Shown in pieces: positions 28,846 through 37,878 of a stretch of 64,000 bases of DNA (the stretch's first letter is position 1; every line of letters starts with the position of its first letter). The notes below the pieces were generated by a model that had not been told where the DNA came from, made no database searches, and worked only from the letters and a program-made list of their open reading frames with translations. Both the position numbers and the translations under genes were made by a program. The DNA is from Dechloromonas agitata is5 (GTDB lineage Bacteria > Pseudomonadota > Gammaproteobacteria > Burkholderiales > Rhodocyclaceae): NCBI RefSeq assembly GCF_000519045.1, contig NZ_KI912532.1:2967867-3031866 (forward strand), given 5' to 3'.

Positions 28846-30969
28846 ATGGATAACCACAAGCCACGCATCCTGGTCGTCGATGACGAGCCCGTCATGCGGA
28901 CGATTACCGAATCGGTGCTCGCACAGCACGAATTCGAGGTCAGCACGACGGAGTCGGCCGAGCAGGCCATCCTGATGATCAGCGAGGGCTTCGTGCCCGA
29001 TCTGCTGCTGCTCGACGTGCTGATGCCCGGCATGAACGGTTTCGAGGCCTGTCGCATCCTCCGCCGGCGACACCGGCTGGAGCATCTGCCGATCATCATG
29101 CTCACCGCGCTTGATGACCAGGACTCGATCGACGAGGCCTACCGCTGCGGCGCCACCGACTTCATCACCAAGCCGCTCAACATCCCGCTGCTGCCGCATC
29201 GCATCCGCTACCTGCTGCGCTCGTCGCTCGCCGTGCGCGAGCTGTACGACAGCCAGATCACGCTGATCAACACACAGCAGATCGCCCGCCTCGGCAACTG
29301 GCGGATGGATACGAAGGGCAACATCGTCCGCGCCTCGCGGGAATACCTCGACATCATCGGCGCCAGCCAGTTGCCGGTGCCGGAACAGCGCCTGATGCTG
29401 CGCGTACATCGCGAAGACCGCACGGTGCTGCTTCGCCAGCGTGCCGAAATGCGCATGGGGCGCTCTTACCAGATCGACTACCGGCTACGTAGCGCGACCG
29501 ACGACCGTGTCTGGCTCCACGTCCATGAGCGCGGCTTCCCGCGTTTCGACGAGCGGCAGCAGTATGTCGGGGCCGAGGGGTTCACGCAGGACATCACCGA
29601 GCGCGTTGCCCAGGAGGAGCGGATACGCCACCTCGCCTGGCATGACCCGGTCAGCGGCCTGAGCAACCGTACCCGCCTGATCGAGCTGCTCGAGCGTGAA
29701 ATCGGTGAGGATACCGACGGCCACCGCCTGTCGATCGCTTTCATTCACCTGGCCAACCTGCGCGAAGTGCAGACCGTGCTCGGCCAGGAAATCGCCGATG
29801 CGGCCATCCGGGCGCTCTCCCGCCGGCTCAAGGGCATGCTCGAAGAGCACGACGGCAGTTGCGTGACGGAAGCGGAGTGCCTGCAGGATGTGAAACTCGG
29901 GCGTTACGACGAACATGCCTTCGTCGCCACCCTGCCCGGCCGGATGAGCCGGGAGCAGGTGGATTGCTTCGCCCGGCGACTGGTCGAGAACCTCTGCCGG
30001 CCATTGATGCTGCAGGGTGAGGAAGTGCTGATCCGGCCGTTCGTCGGTATCGCCACTTACCCGGAACATGCCGACGACATCCCGGACCTGATGCGCCGGG
30101 CCATGCTGGTGGCGCTGCAGGCATCGGCCAGTGGCGGGTCGAGCGTGGCCTATTTCGACCCGCAGCACGACCGCGCGGCAAGCCAGCGCATGATGCTGGA
30201 GCGCAGCCTGCGTACGGCCCTTGAGCAGGGCGGCCAGTTGCAACCCTATTTCCAGCCCAAGCTGTGTGCCCGCACCGGCCGGCTGGCCGGGGCGGAAGTC
30301 CTGCTTCGCTGGCTGCACCCGGAGATGGGCATGGTATCGCCCGCCCAGTTCATCCCGCTGGCCGAGGAAGTCGGGCTGATCCACCCGATCAGCGAATGGC
30401 TGATTGCCCACGTTTTCGACCTGCTCGCCGACTGGCGGGCCTGGGGGCTGAATCCTGGGCGGGTCAGCATCAACCTGTCGGCCGACAGCCTGTTCGAACA
30501 CGCGCTGATCCCGTTCTTCGACGAGCAACTGGCGCGCACCGGCCTGCCGACCGAGATGCTCGCCGTCGAGCTGACCGAAAGCGTGCTGATGCAGAACGCC
30601 GATGTGGCACAAAACGTCATCGCCCAACTGCGCCAGCGCGGCATCCATGTCTCGCTCGACGATTTTGGCACCGGCTTCTCGTCGCTCGGCTACCTGAACC
30701 GCTTCAACATCGACGAGATCAAGATCGACCGCTCCTTCGTCATCGACCTCGAAGGCGACACGCGTGAACGGGCCCTGGTCGAGGCGATCATCACCCTCGG
30801 CCATGCGCTGGGCCTGAGCGTGGTGGCCGAGGGGGTCGAAACCGAAACCCAGGCTGCCCTGCTGCGCGACATCGGCTGCGATGTCTTCCAGGGCTACCTG
30901 TTCGCCCGCCCGATGCCGGCAGCGGACTTCATCGAATTCGTAACCGGCCGGGAGGCCGCGTCAACATGA
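28846..30969 (+). CDS. REC-PAS-degenerate GGDEF-EAL cyclic-di-GMP phosphodiesterase
   Basis: 707 residues: a receiver with Asp57 ([13 protein letters not shown]), a PAS/PAC region ([22 protein letters not shown]), a GGDEF domain in which the active motif is replaced by GRYDEHAF, and an EAL domain. EAL residues are kept: E in [11 protein letters not shown] (Val for Ala in the motif), N in SINLS, E in VELTES, DD in [11 protein letters not shown] in EIKIDRSF, E in VVAEGVET and Q in [11 protein letters not shown]. It therefore probably hydrolyses cyclic-di-GMP and does not make it. ATG 28846 is nine bases after GGAGG; a GTG at 28840 is less likely. Its receiver is the natural acceptor for the HPt of the preceding kinase. 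Confidence 0.92.
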   Translation: MDNHKPRILVVDDEPVMRTITESVLAQHEFEVSTTESAEQAILMISEGFVPDLLLLDVLMPGMNGFEACRILRRRHRLEHLPIIMLTALDDQDSIDEAYRCGATDFITKPLNIPLLPHRIRYLLRSSLAVRELYDSQITLINTQQIARLGNWRMDTKGNIVRASREYLDIIGASQLPVPEQRLMLRVHREDRTVLLRQRAEMRMGRSYQIDYRLRSATDDRVWLHVHERGFPRFDERQQYVGAEGFTQDITERVAQEERIRHLAWHDPVSGLSNRTRLIELLEREIGEDTDGHRLSIAFIHLANLREVQTVLGQEIADAAIRALSRRLKGMLEEHDGSCVTEAECLQDVKLGRYDEHAFVATLPGRMSREQVDCFARRLVENLCRPLMLQGEEVLIRPFVGIATYPEHADDIPDLMRRAMLVALQASASGGSSVAYFDPQHDRAASQRMMLERSLRTALEQGGQLQPYFQPKLCARTGRLAGAEVLLRWLHPEMGMVSPAQFIPLAEEVGLIHPISEWLIAHVFDLLADWRAWGLNPGRVSINLSADSLFEHALIPFFDEQLARTGLPTEMLAVELTESVLMQNADVAQNVIAQLRQRGIHVSLDDFGTGFSSLGYLNRFNIDEIKIDRSFVIDLEGDTRERALVEAIITLGHALGLSVVAEGVETETQAALLRDIGCDVFQGYLFARPMPAADFIEFVTGREAAST

Positions 30970-32984
30970 GCCGAAATACCCGCCCCCGCCTGCACTGGCT
31001 GATCGCCGCCGGGCTCTGGCTGGCCGCCGCACCGGCCCAGGCGCTGGACGCCATCGACATGTCGCTGGAAGACCTGCTGCAGGTCAGCATTGTTTCGGCA
31101 CCGAAATTCACCGAGAACCCAGATCAGATCCCGTCCGTCGTGTCGATCATCAGCGCTGCCGACATCCGGCTCTACGGCTGGCGCACACTGGGCGCCGCAC
31201 TGCGCAGCCTGCAGGGTTTCAACGTCACCGACGACCACACCTATGCCTATGGCGGTGTGCGCGGCATCTCGCAGCCCGGCGACTACCGGCCGCGCCAGCA
31301 GATCCTGATCGACGGGCAATCGATGAACGACAACATCTACGCCAGCGCCCCGGTCGACTCGGCCTTCCCGCTCGATCTCGGGCTGATCGAGCGCATCGAG
31401 GTCATCCGCGGCCCGAGTGCGGCGATCTACGGCGGCGATGCAATGTTCGGCGTGATCAACGTCGTCACCCGCAGCGGCACCAGCGTCGGCCGCGTAGCCA
31501 GCCTCAAACTGGGCAGCGGCGCCGACCGCCGCCTGCGTTTGAGCTGGGGCGGCCAGGTCGGCGGAGCCGATGTGCTGGTTTCGGCCACCGGCTTCGGTGT
31601 GCATGGCCGCACGCTGTCGGTCGACGACGTCAATGGGGATGGCAGTCGGCGCGACCTGCATCGCGTCGGTGGCGAGGACGGCGGGCAGTTGTTCGCCAAG
31701 GTGCGCGGCAGCGACTGGAGCTTTTCGCTGATCCACAGCAAGCGTGAGCGCATCGTGCCGACCGCCAGCTATGACACCATCGCCGATGACCACGGCCATG
31801 CCGAAACCGATACCTACACCCTGCTCAACCTGGGCAAAGAATGGAAGCTGAATGCTGCCAACACGCTGCACCAGCGCCTCTACCTGGGTGATTACCGCTA
31901 CGACGGGGTCTTTCCCTACGACTACTCCGCTGATCCGGCCATCGCCGACCCGCGCCTGATGAACGTCGACCTGGCGAAGGGCAGTTGGTGGGGTATCGAG
32001 AACCGGCTGGTCAATACCCGATGGAACGGCCAGCGCATCACCTTGGGAATCGAATACAAGTCGAACTGGCGGCAGAACCAGCGCAATAGCGACCGGGGCT
32101 ATGGCTGCGTCTCGACCAGCGGCGTGAGCAGCGACCCCTGCCTGAACGATCAGCGCAGCAGCCAGCAGGTATCCGTGATGGCGCAGGATGAAATCCAGAT
32201 CGGCTCCGCCACCCTGCTCACCATCGGCGCCAGCTACGACCATGTCAGCCAGTTTGGTTCGTTCTGGAGCCCGCGCCTCGGGGTGACGCACGATGCCGGC
32301 CAGGCCGGGATTTTCAAACTGCTGTACGGTACCGCCTTCCGGGTCCCCTCGGTTTACGAGCGTTACTACACCTCACCGTCCTTCAGCTACGGCAATCCCG
32401 CGCTGGTACCTGAAAAGATGCGCTCGCTGGAAATGGCCTGGGAAAAACGCTTCACCCAGCAATCGCGCCTGACGGCCAGCGTTTACCACTTCCACATCGC
32501 ACGGATGGTGACCACCGACGAGAATGGCACGACCGTCAATGACGGCTCAAAGGTCGAGGCCACCGGCCTCGAACTCGAATACGAGCAGCGCTGGAACAAC
32601 GGCAGCCGCCTGCGTACCGGCTACAGCATCCAGCATGCAGCCGACGCAACGCGCCGCTTCGACAATTCGCCGCGCCACATGGTCAAGGCCAACCTCGGCC
32701 TGCCGACCGGCATTCCCCACCTGATGGCCGGCCTGGAAAGCCAGTGGATCAGCGCCCGCACGGCCGACTACGGTACGCAGAAAGTACCGTCCTACCTGCT
32801 GGCCAACCTCAACCTGCTCTACACCCCGGCCGGCCAGCCGTGGGAAATCGCGCTCGGCATCTACAACCTGTTCGACCGCCACTACACCGACCCGGTCGCC
32901 ACCGACGAAATCCTCGGCGCCCGCCGCTGGCAAATGCCGCAATTCGGGCGCAGCGCCATGCTGCGCACCACGCTGCACTTCTGA
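30966..32984 (+). CDS. TonB-dependent outer-membrane receptor (second of operon)
   Basis: 672 residues. Signal peptide to about residue 27 (APAQALDA), plug domain with [33 protein letters not shown] and [20 protein letters not shown], then a barrel ending in Phe (LRTTLHF). A CVSTSG...DPCLND loop could hold a disulfide. It overlaps the phosphodiesterase stop by four bases (ATGA), so it is translated from the same message as the signalling genes. The ligand is unknown. Two different receptors flanking one signalling cassette suggest that the same or related ligands are imported and sensed. Confidence 0.92.
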   Translation: MSRNTRPRLHWLIAAGLWLAAAPAQALDAIDMSLEDLLQVSIVSAPKFTENPDQIPSVVSIISAADIRLYGWRTLGAALRSLQGFNVTDDHTYAYGGVRGISQPGDYRPRQQILIDGQSMNDNIYASAPVDSAFPLDLGLIERIEVIRGPSAAIYGGDAMFGVINVVTRSGTSVGRVASLKLGSGADRRLRLSWGGQVGGADVLVSATGFGVHGRTLSVDDVNGDGSRRDLHRVGGEDGGQLFAKVRGSDWSFSLIHSKRERIVPTASYDTIADDHGHAETDTYTLLNLGKEWKLNAANTLHQRLYLGDYRYDGVFPYDYSADPAIADPRLMNVDLAKGSWWGIENRLVNTRWNGQRITLGIEYKSNWRQNQRNSDRGYGCVSTSGVSSDPCLNDQRSSQQVSVMAQDEIQIGSATLLTIGASYDHVSQFGSFWSPRLGVTHDAGQAGIFKLLYGTAFRVPSVYERYYTSPSFSYGNPALVPEKMRSLEMAWEKRFTQQSRLTASVYHFHIARMVTTDENGTTVNDGSKVEATGLELEYEQRWNNGSRLRTGYSIQHAADATRRFDNSPRHMVKANLGLPTGIPHLMAGLESQWISARTADYGTQKVPSYLLANLNLLYTPAGQPWEIALGIYNLFDRHYTDPVATDEILGARRWQMPQFGRSAMLRTTLHF

Positions 32985-32997
32985 TCGATCAAGGGCT

Positions 32998-33104
32998 TTT
33001 CACCGCGAAGACGCCTGGGGGCGCAGAGGAATGACATAGAACCTGATCGGGTTTTGTCTTTCTCTGCGAATCTCTGCGCCTTCGCGCCTTTGCGGTAAGG
33101 CCTT
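32998..33104. repeat. Large imperfect inverted repeat (REP-like)
   Basis: The segment TTTCACCGCGAAGACGCC at about 32,999 is matched in inverse by GGCG...CCTTTGCGGTAAG at about 33,085-33,101, and GGCGCAGAGG at about 33,021 by TCTCTGCGCC at about 33,070. It forms one long hairpin between two convergent genes. Similar ACCGCAAAGGCGC...GGCGCAGAG elements occur as dispersed intergenic repeats in proteobacteria (from memory). It may serve as a bidirectional terminator. Confidence 0.65.
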
Positions 33105-33776
33105 TCAGTCGTCCAGTTCGATCTGCCCGGTGACGTTAGTGGTGATCGTGCTTTCGCCGGCCTCGATCGGGGCCGGGGCGGCTTCGGCGGCGAGCATGGT
33201 GGCGCGGGTGCCGCGCATGATCGGCACCGGACCACCGCCGCCCTGGTTGATATTCATCTGCTTGATCTTCCAGCCCTTGCCCAGTTGCTCGGCCACCACC
33301 GCTGCCCGGTTACGGAAGGCGTGGATGGCGTCGCGCATGGCTTCGTCCTCGGCCTGGCGGCGCGTTTCAGGCGACGGCATCTGGACGATGTCGCCCACCG
33401 CCAGGCGCATCTGCTGCAGGCGGCCGAGCAGTTCGGACACGGCGCCGAAATCCTTCGACTCGATCAGCAGCTCGCTACGCATGCGCCAACCGTCGATCTT
33501 GCGGGACTGGGTATAGATCGGATAGGTCGACTGGTTGCCGGTCTTCACCGTGACCTCCTTCTTCTCGCGGATGGCCTTGAGCGCCTCGGCAACCGTGCCA
33601 TTGACCTGGCGTGCCAGGTCGGCCGGGTTGCTGCCGCTGGCTTCGCTGAAGACGCGGGCCCGCACCATGTCGTTGGTGGCCGGGCGGCTGGCTTCGGCCG
33701 ACAGATCGACCAGTGCGCCGGCCTGAGCGGTGCAGGCCAGAGCAGCCAGCAGCGGAGCGAGCAAGTTCTTGTTCAT
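33105..33776 (-). CDS. SIMPL-domain periplasmic protein
   Basis: 223 residues with a signal peptide (MNKNLLAPLLAALACTAQAG) and a SIMPL/DUF541 domain: VDLSAEASRPATNDMVRARV at the start, YPIYTQSRKIDGWRMRSEL in the middle and an ITTNVTGQIELDD end. Members are periplasmic or envelope proteins of uncertain role, some linked to oxidative stress. It overlaps the preceding GlsB-type gene by four bases, so the two are co-transcribed. Confidence 0.88.
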   Translation of the reverse strand: MNKNLLAPLLAALACTAQAGALVDLSAEASRPATNDMVRARVFSEASGSNPADLARQVNGTVAEALKAIREKKEVTVKTGNQSTYPIYTQSRKIDGWRMRSELLIESKDFGAVSELLGRLQQMRLAVGDIVQMPSPETRRQAEDEAMRDAIHAFRNRAAVVAEQLGKGWKIKQMNINQGGGGPVPIMRGTRATMLAAEAAPAPIEAGESTITTNVTGQIELDD

Positions 33777-34027
33777 ACGCCCCCCTTGTCGCGCAGGCGG
33801 CCATAGACGACGAGCAGCACGATGGCGACGACGACCGAGGCGATGAAGCCGGCACCTTCGCCCGCCTGATACCAGCCCATGGCCTGGCCGATGATGCCGG
33901 CAAGGAAGGAGCCGAGCATGCCGAGCACGACGGTGGCGATGAAACCCATGTTGTCCTTGCCGGGATGCAGGAACTTGGCGACGACGCCGATCACGAAGCC
34001 GACCACGATGGTCCAGACGATACCCAT
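33773..34027 (-). CDS. GlsB/YeaQ/YmgE-family small membrane protein
   Basis: 84 residues with three hydrophobic helices: IVWTIVVGFVIGVVAKFL, GFIATVVLGMLGSFLAGIIG and GFIASVVVAIVLLVVYGRL. Gly-rich helices and the HPGK turn fit the transglycosylase-associated (GlsB/YeaQ) family, commonly stress-induced. ATG 34027 is six bases after GGGAGG; an upstream extension to 34072 has no ribosome site. In an operon with the SIMPL gene. Confidence 0.9.
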   Translation of the reverse strand: MGIVWTIVVGFVIGVVAKFLHPGKDNMGFIATVVLGMLGSFLAGIIGQAMGWYQAGEGAGFIASVVVAIVLLVVYGRLRDKGGV

Positions 34028-34303
34028 GAAGTACCTCCCTCTTGAGTGGCGCGAGCGCGCCGGTTGAGACAACTCAGGTTAACGCTACGCTGTTTCAGCG
34101 GTTGTCGGCAAACGGTAAAGAATTGTTATCCCAGATTGTTCATTAGGGCACGGGATGCTGGCGAGGCGGCTTGCGAGCAGATTGTCGCTGGCGCGCCAAG
34201 CCCATGGCGGTTCCATGGGCGCGAAACGACGGTGGCAAGATGCCGCAAAACGGCCGCCAGCGCGCGTGCAGGCCCGTACGGCCGCCGAATGGACAATCTG
34301 GGG

Positions 34304-35185
34304 TTATGCCAGGCCGGCCGCCAGATGATCGATCAAGGCCCGCACCCGGTGGGGCACGTGGCGGTTGCCGGGGAGCAGCGCGTGCACGCCGAGTTCCGGC
34401 CCGGGGAAATCGGCAAGGATCTCGACCACCCGGCCCGAGGCGAGAAATGGTTCAGCGATGAAATCCGGCTGGCAAGTGATGCCGAGGCCGAGCGCCGCCG
34501 CCTCGGTCAGTACCTCGCCATTGTTGGCGTTCAAGCCGCTGCGCACCGGGACGCTGACGAGTTGGCCGTCGACGACGAATTGCCAGCTCAGCGTATTGCC
34601 GGCATTGGTGTAGCCCAGGCAGAGATGATGAGCCAGTTCGGAAGGATGGGCCGGCCGGCCGTGCCGCGCCAGGTAATCCGGTGCGGCCAGGGTCAGCATG
34701 CGGCAAGCCCCGAGGCGACGGGCGATATCGCCCGCCTCGAGCCGCCGGGTGACGCGGATGGCGAGATCGAGGCCTTCCTCGATCAGGTTGATCCGGCGAT
34801 CCGAATAATCCATGTCGAGCATCACTTCCGGGTAACGCCGCGAGAAATCGAGCAGCAGCGGCGCCAGGCGCTTGAGGCCGAAACTGAGCGGCAGGCTGAG
34901 CCGGATGTTGCCGCGCGGCGCCTGGCCTTCCTCCGCGATGCCGGTTTCCGCCGCCTCGACTAGGTTGAGGATGACGCGGCATTTCTCCAGGTAGGCGGCA
35001 CCGGCCGAGGTCAGGGTCAGGCGCCGGGTGCTGCGGGCCATCAGCTTGGCGCCGAGATGCGCCTCCAGCCCGGCGATCTGCCGGGTAACGACGGAACGGG
35101 CCACGCCCAGTTGCTGGGCGGCCGCGGCGAAGCTGCCCAGTTCGGCCACCCGGACGAAGAGTTGCATGGCATCGAGTCGGTCCAT
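34304..35185 (-). CDS. LysR-family transcriptional regulator
   Basis: 293 residues. N-terminal winged helix (MQLFVRVAELGSFAAAAQQL, GVARSVVTRQIAGLEAHLG) and a LysR effector domain of the DsdC/AaeR-like type (GNIRLSLPLSFGLKRLAPLL). It is divergent from the dioxygenase/b561/YceI operon, with 95 bases between the starts, so it most likely regulates that operon. The AT-rich stretch 35,190-35,230, with ATTAGCAATAGTGATTTGC, could contain its operator. The inducer is unknown. Confidence 0.9.
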   Translation of the reverse strand: MDRLDAMQLFVRVAELGSFAAAAQQLGVARSVVTRQIAGLEAHLGAKLMARSTRRLTLTSAGAAYLEKCRVILNLVEAAETGIAEEGQAPRGNIRLSLPLSFGLKRLAPLLLDFSRRYPEVMLDMDYSDRRINLIEEGLDLAIRVTRRLEAGDIARRLGACRMLTLAAPDYLARHGRPAHPSELAHHLCLGYTNAGNTLSWQFVVDGQLVSVPVRSGLNANNGEVLTEAAALGLGITCQPDFIAEPFLASGRVVEILADFPGPELGVHALLPGNRHVPHRVRALIDHLAAGLA

Positions 35186-35280
35186 TGTTGCCCTATTAGC
35201 AATAGTGATTTGCCTATTGTCCTCTATTTCGATGCAAAAAAGGCGAATACAGTACGCCCATCGCCAACGGACTCCTCACC

Positions 35281-36084
35281 ATGAACCCGTCCCAACCTGC
35301 CCTCTTCGTCCCGCACGGTGCACCGACCTTCGCGCTGAACCCCGGTGCGGCCGGCGCCGCGCTGGCTACCAAGGCTGCCATGCTGGCCTCGCCGCGCGCC
35401 ATCGTCATCGTCAGCGCCCACTGGGACACGGCGGTGCCGACCGTCGGCTTTGCCGAGAAGCTGGAGACGATCCACGATTTCTGGGGTTTTCCGGAAGCAC
35501 TGTATGCCATCCGCTACCCGGCCACCGGCTGCCCGGAGGCCGCGCGCGAAGTGGCTGCCGCCATCGCCGCGGCCGGCCTGCCGGTAGCCAGCGACGCCCG
35601 CCGTGGCCTGGACCACGGCGCCTGGGTGCCGCTACGCCTGATGTTCCCGCATGCCGAAGTGCCGGTTGTTCCCGTTTCGGTACAGAGCCGGGGCGGCCCG
35701 GAGCAGGCCTACCGCCTGGGCCAGGCACTCGCCCCGTTGCGCGACAAGGGCTTCCTGATCATCGGCTCGGGCAGCCTCACACACAACCTGCGCGACTACC
35801 AGGCCGCCTGGCAGAATGGGGGCCAGACGCCAGCCTACGTGCGCCAGTTCGCCGACTGGCTGGCCGGACGGGTTGCCTCTGGCGACGTGCCGGCCCTGCT
35901 CGATTACCGCCGCCAGGCGCCGGGCGGCGCGCAGGCCCACCCGAGCGAGGAACATCTGTTGCCCTTCCATGTCGCACTCGGTGCCGGCGGCGACAACGCC
36001 CGTGCCACGCGCTTTCATGCCGGCATCGATGATTACGTGATCGCCATGGATGCCTACGCTTTCGAACAAGGAGAACCCCAATGA
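35281..36084 (+). CDS. DODA-type extradiol dioxygenase
   Basis: 267 residues of the LigB/DODA (YgiD) class III ring-cleavage family. Metal-ligand histidines are in FVPHGAPTF, SAHWDTAVP, LDHGAWVPL and HPSEEHLLPFHVALG. These zinc- or iron-dependent enzymes open catechol-type rings; close homologues often have unknown physiological substrates. First gene of an operon with cytochrome b561 (ATGA overlap) and two YceI proteins, and divergent from a LysR regulator. Confidence 0.9.
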   Translation: MNPSQPALFVPHGAPTFALNPGAAGAALATKAAMLASPRAIVIVSAHWDTAVPTVGFAEKLETIHDFWGFPEALYAIRYPATGCPEAAREVAAAIAAAGLPVASDARRGLDHGAWVPLRLMFPHAEVPVVPVSVQSRGGPEQAYRLGQALAPLRDKGFLIIGSGSLTHNLRDYQAAWQNGGQTPAYVRQFADWLAGRVASGDVPALLDYRRQAPGGAQAHPSEEHLLPFHVALGAGGDNARATRFHAGIDDYVIAMDAYAFEQGEPQ

Positions 36085-36605
36085 GCTACACCAAGACCGC
36101 CAAGGCCCTGCACTGGCTGATGGCCGCCCTGCTCTTCGGCCTGCTCGCCCTCGGCTTCTATATGCAAGACCTGCCGCTGTCGCCGGAAAAACTGCAGCTC
36201 TATTCGTGGCACAAATGGGCCGGCGTCACTGCCTTCCTGCTCGTTGCCTTCCGCCTCTTCTGGCGCCTGGCCCATCGCCCGCCGGCCCTGCCGGCCAGCA
36301 TGCCGAAGCGGATGCAGTTCGCTGCCCATGCCGGCCACCTGTTGCTCTACGGGCTGATGATCGCCATCCCGCTGTCCGGCTGGCTGATGAGTTCGGCCAA
36401 GGGTTTCCAGACCGTCTATTTCGGCGTGCTGCCCATTCCCGACCTGCTCGACAAGAACAAGGAGATCGGCGACCTGCTGGCCCTGGTGCACAAGAGCCTG
36501 AACCTCCTCTTCATCGCCGTGCTGGCCGGCCACATTGGCGCCGCGCTGAAGCACCACTTCATCGACAAGGACGACATCCTGACCCGGATGCTGCCCAAGC
36601 ACTGA
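36081..36605 (+). CDS. Cytochrome b561 (YceJ-like)
   Basis: 174 residues with four membrane helices and the expected heme histidines: ALHWLMAALLFGLL (helix 1), YSWHKWAGVTAF (helix 2), HAGHLLLYGLM (helix 3) and LAGHIGAALKHHF (helix 4). Di-heme b561 proteins pass electrons between quinol and periplasmic acceptors. It overlaps the dioxygenase gene and precedes two YceI genes. A b561 next to YceI is the widely seen yceJ-yceI arrangement, in which the lipocalin-like YceI binds a polyprenyl/quinone-type lipid. Confidence 0.93.
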   Translation: MSYTKTAKALHWLMAALLFGLLALGFYMQDLPLSPEKLQLYSWHKWAGVTAFLLVAFRLFWRLAHRPPALPASMPKRMQFAAHAGHLLLYGLMIAIPLSGWLMSSAKGFQTVYFGVLPIPDLLDKNKEIGDLLALVHKSLNLLFIAVLAGHIGAALKHHFIDKDDILTRMLPKH

Positions 36606-36631
36606 CACCCCACCCCAAACGGAGAAACGAC

Positions 36632-37183
36632 ATGAAAAAAATCATTCTCGCCCTTGCCCTGGCCACTGCCTTCTCGGCCCAGGCCGTCGAATACACCCAG
36701 GTCCAGCCAGACAAGAGCGCCATCAATTTCACCTACAAGCAGATGGGCGTCGCGGTCGATGGCAAGTTCAGGAAATTCACCAGCCAGCTGAATTTCGACC
36801 CGACGAAGCCGACGACCGCCAAGGCCACCTTCGAGGTCGAACTGGCCAGCGTCGACACCGGCGCCCCGGAAGGCGACCAGGAAGTTGCCGGCAAGCCGTG
36901 GTTCAACACCAAGGCCTTCCCGACTGCCAAGTTTGTCTCCGGCGCCGTCAAGCCGCTCGGCGGCAACAAGTATGAAGTCGGTGGCCAGCTGACCATCAAG
37001 GGCAAGACGCAGGATGTCGTCGTGCCGGCCACCTTCACCCCCCAGGTCAACACCGGCGTGTTCGACGGCAGCTTCACCATCCGTCGCGCCGACTTTTCCA
37101 TCGGCGAAGGCTCCTGGGCCAAGTTCGATATCGTCGCCAACGATGTCGTGATCAAGTTCCGCATCACCGCCAACAGCAAGTAA
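36632..37183 (+). CDS. YceI-family periplasmic lipid-binding protein (first)
   Basis: 183 residues with a signal peptide ending near FSAQAV and a YceI lipocalin-like barrel: SAINFTYKQMGVAVDGKFR, ASVDTGAPEGDQEVAG, FPTAKFVSGAV and LTIKGKTQDVVVP. YceI proteins bind long isoprenoid chains in the periplasm. ATG 36632 follows GGAGAAACGAC, 26 bases after the b561 stop. It is quite different from the next YceI gene, so the pair is not a recent duplication. Confidence 0.92.
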   Translation: MKKIILALALATAFSAQAVEYTQVQPDKSAINFTYKQMGVAVDGKFRKFTSQLNFDPTKPTTAKATFEVELASVDTGAPEGDQEVAGKPWFNTKAFPTAKFVSGAVKPLGGNKYEVGGQLTIKGKTQDVVVPATFTPQVNTGVFDGSFTIRRADFSIGEGSWAKFDIVANDVVIKFRITANSK

Positions 37184-37208
37184 CCCCAACCCCTACGGAG
37201 AAACCACC

Positions 37209-37787
37209 ATGAAAAAGCAACTCACCACCCTTGCCCTCGCCCTCGCCGCTGCGAGTCTTAACACCGCGGCCTTTGCTGCACCGGAGACCTATGTCGCCGA
37301 CAGCAGCCACACCTTCTCGCGCTTTTCGTACAGCCACTTCGGCTACTCGACCCAGCAGTCGCGCTTCAACAAGAACAGCGGCAAGGTCGTTTTCGACAAG
37401 GTCGCCAAGACCGGCTCGGTCGACATCGTGATCGACACCAAGTCGGTCGACACCGGTAGCGACACCTTCAACGAGCACATCCAGGGCGAGGATTTCCTCG
37501 ACACGGCCAAGTACCCGACCGCCACCTTCAAGTCCACCCGCGTGATTTTCGAAGGCGACAAACCGGCCAAGATCGAAGGCAACCTGACCCTGAAGGGCGT
37601 GACCAAGCCGGTGACCCTGACCGTTACCAGCTTCCAGGCCATGCCGCACCCGATGGTCAAGAAGGACGCCATCGGCGCCAATGCCTACACCGTCGTCAAG
37701 CGCTCCGAATTCAACGCCGGCAAGTACGCGCCGTACGTCGGCGACGACGTGCGCATCGAGGTGGCGATCGAGGCGATCAAGGAGTAA
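37209..37787 (+). CDS. YceI-family periplasmic lipid-binding protein (second)
   Basis: 192 residues. Signal peptide to about residue 23 (AAFAAPE), then YVADSSHTFSRFSYSHFGYS, VDIVIDTKSVDTGSD, YPTATFKSTRVIF and LTLKGVTKPVTLTV, the canonical YceI pattern and closer to E. coli YceI than its neighbour. ATG follows CGGAGAAACCACC. Last gene of the dioxygenase/b561/YceI operon; a strong hairpin terminator follows. Confidence 0.93.
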   Translation: MKKQLTTLALALAAASLNTAAFAAPETYVADSSHTFSRFSYSHFGYSTQQSRFNKNSGKVVFDKVAKTGSVDIVIDTKSVDTGSDTFNEHIQGEDFLDTAKYPTATFKSTRVIFEGDKPAKIEGNLTLKGVTKPVTLTVTSFQAMPHPMVKKDAIGANAYTVVKRSEFNAGKYAPYVGDDVRIEVAIEAIKE

Positions 37788-37810
37788 CCACTCAACCTCG
37801 GTAAACGCAA

Positions 37811-37839
37811 AAACGCCGGCCCCGAGGAGCCGGCGTTTC
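37811..37839 (+). terminator. Rho-independent terminator after yceI pair
   Basis: Perfect 10-base stem AAACGCCGGC / GCCGGCGTTT with an 8-base loop, followed by CATTTTTCC. It lies 24 bases after the second YceI stop and before the convergent chemoreceptor gene, so it may act in both directions. Confidence 0.88.
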
Positions 37840-37878
37840 ATTTTTCCTCCAGCCGCTACCGGTCGCTTGCCCTCCGGC

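Noticed and set aside
29485-30804. 439-codon minus-strand frame inside the phosphodiesterase gene
   Set aside because: Antisense of REC-PAS-GGDEF-EAL; His/Gln-rich composition is typical of reverse-strand artefacts.
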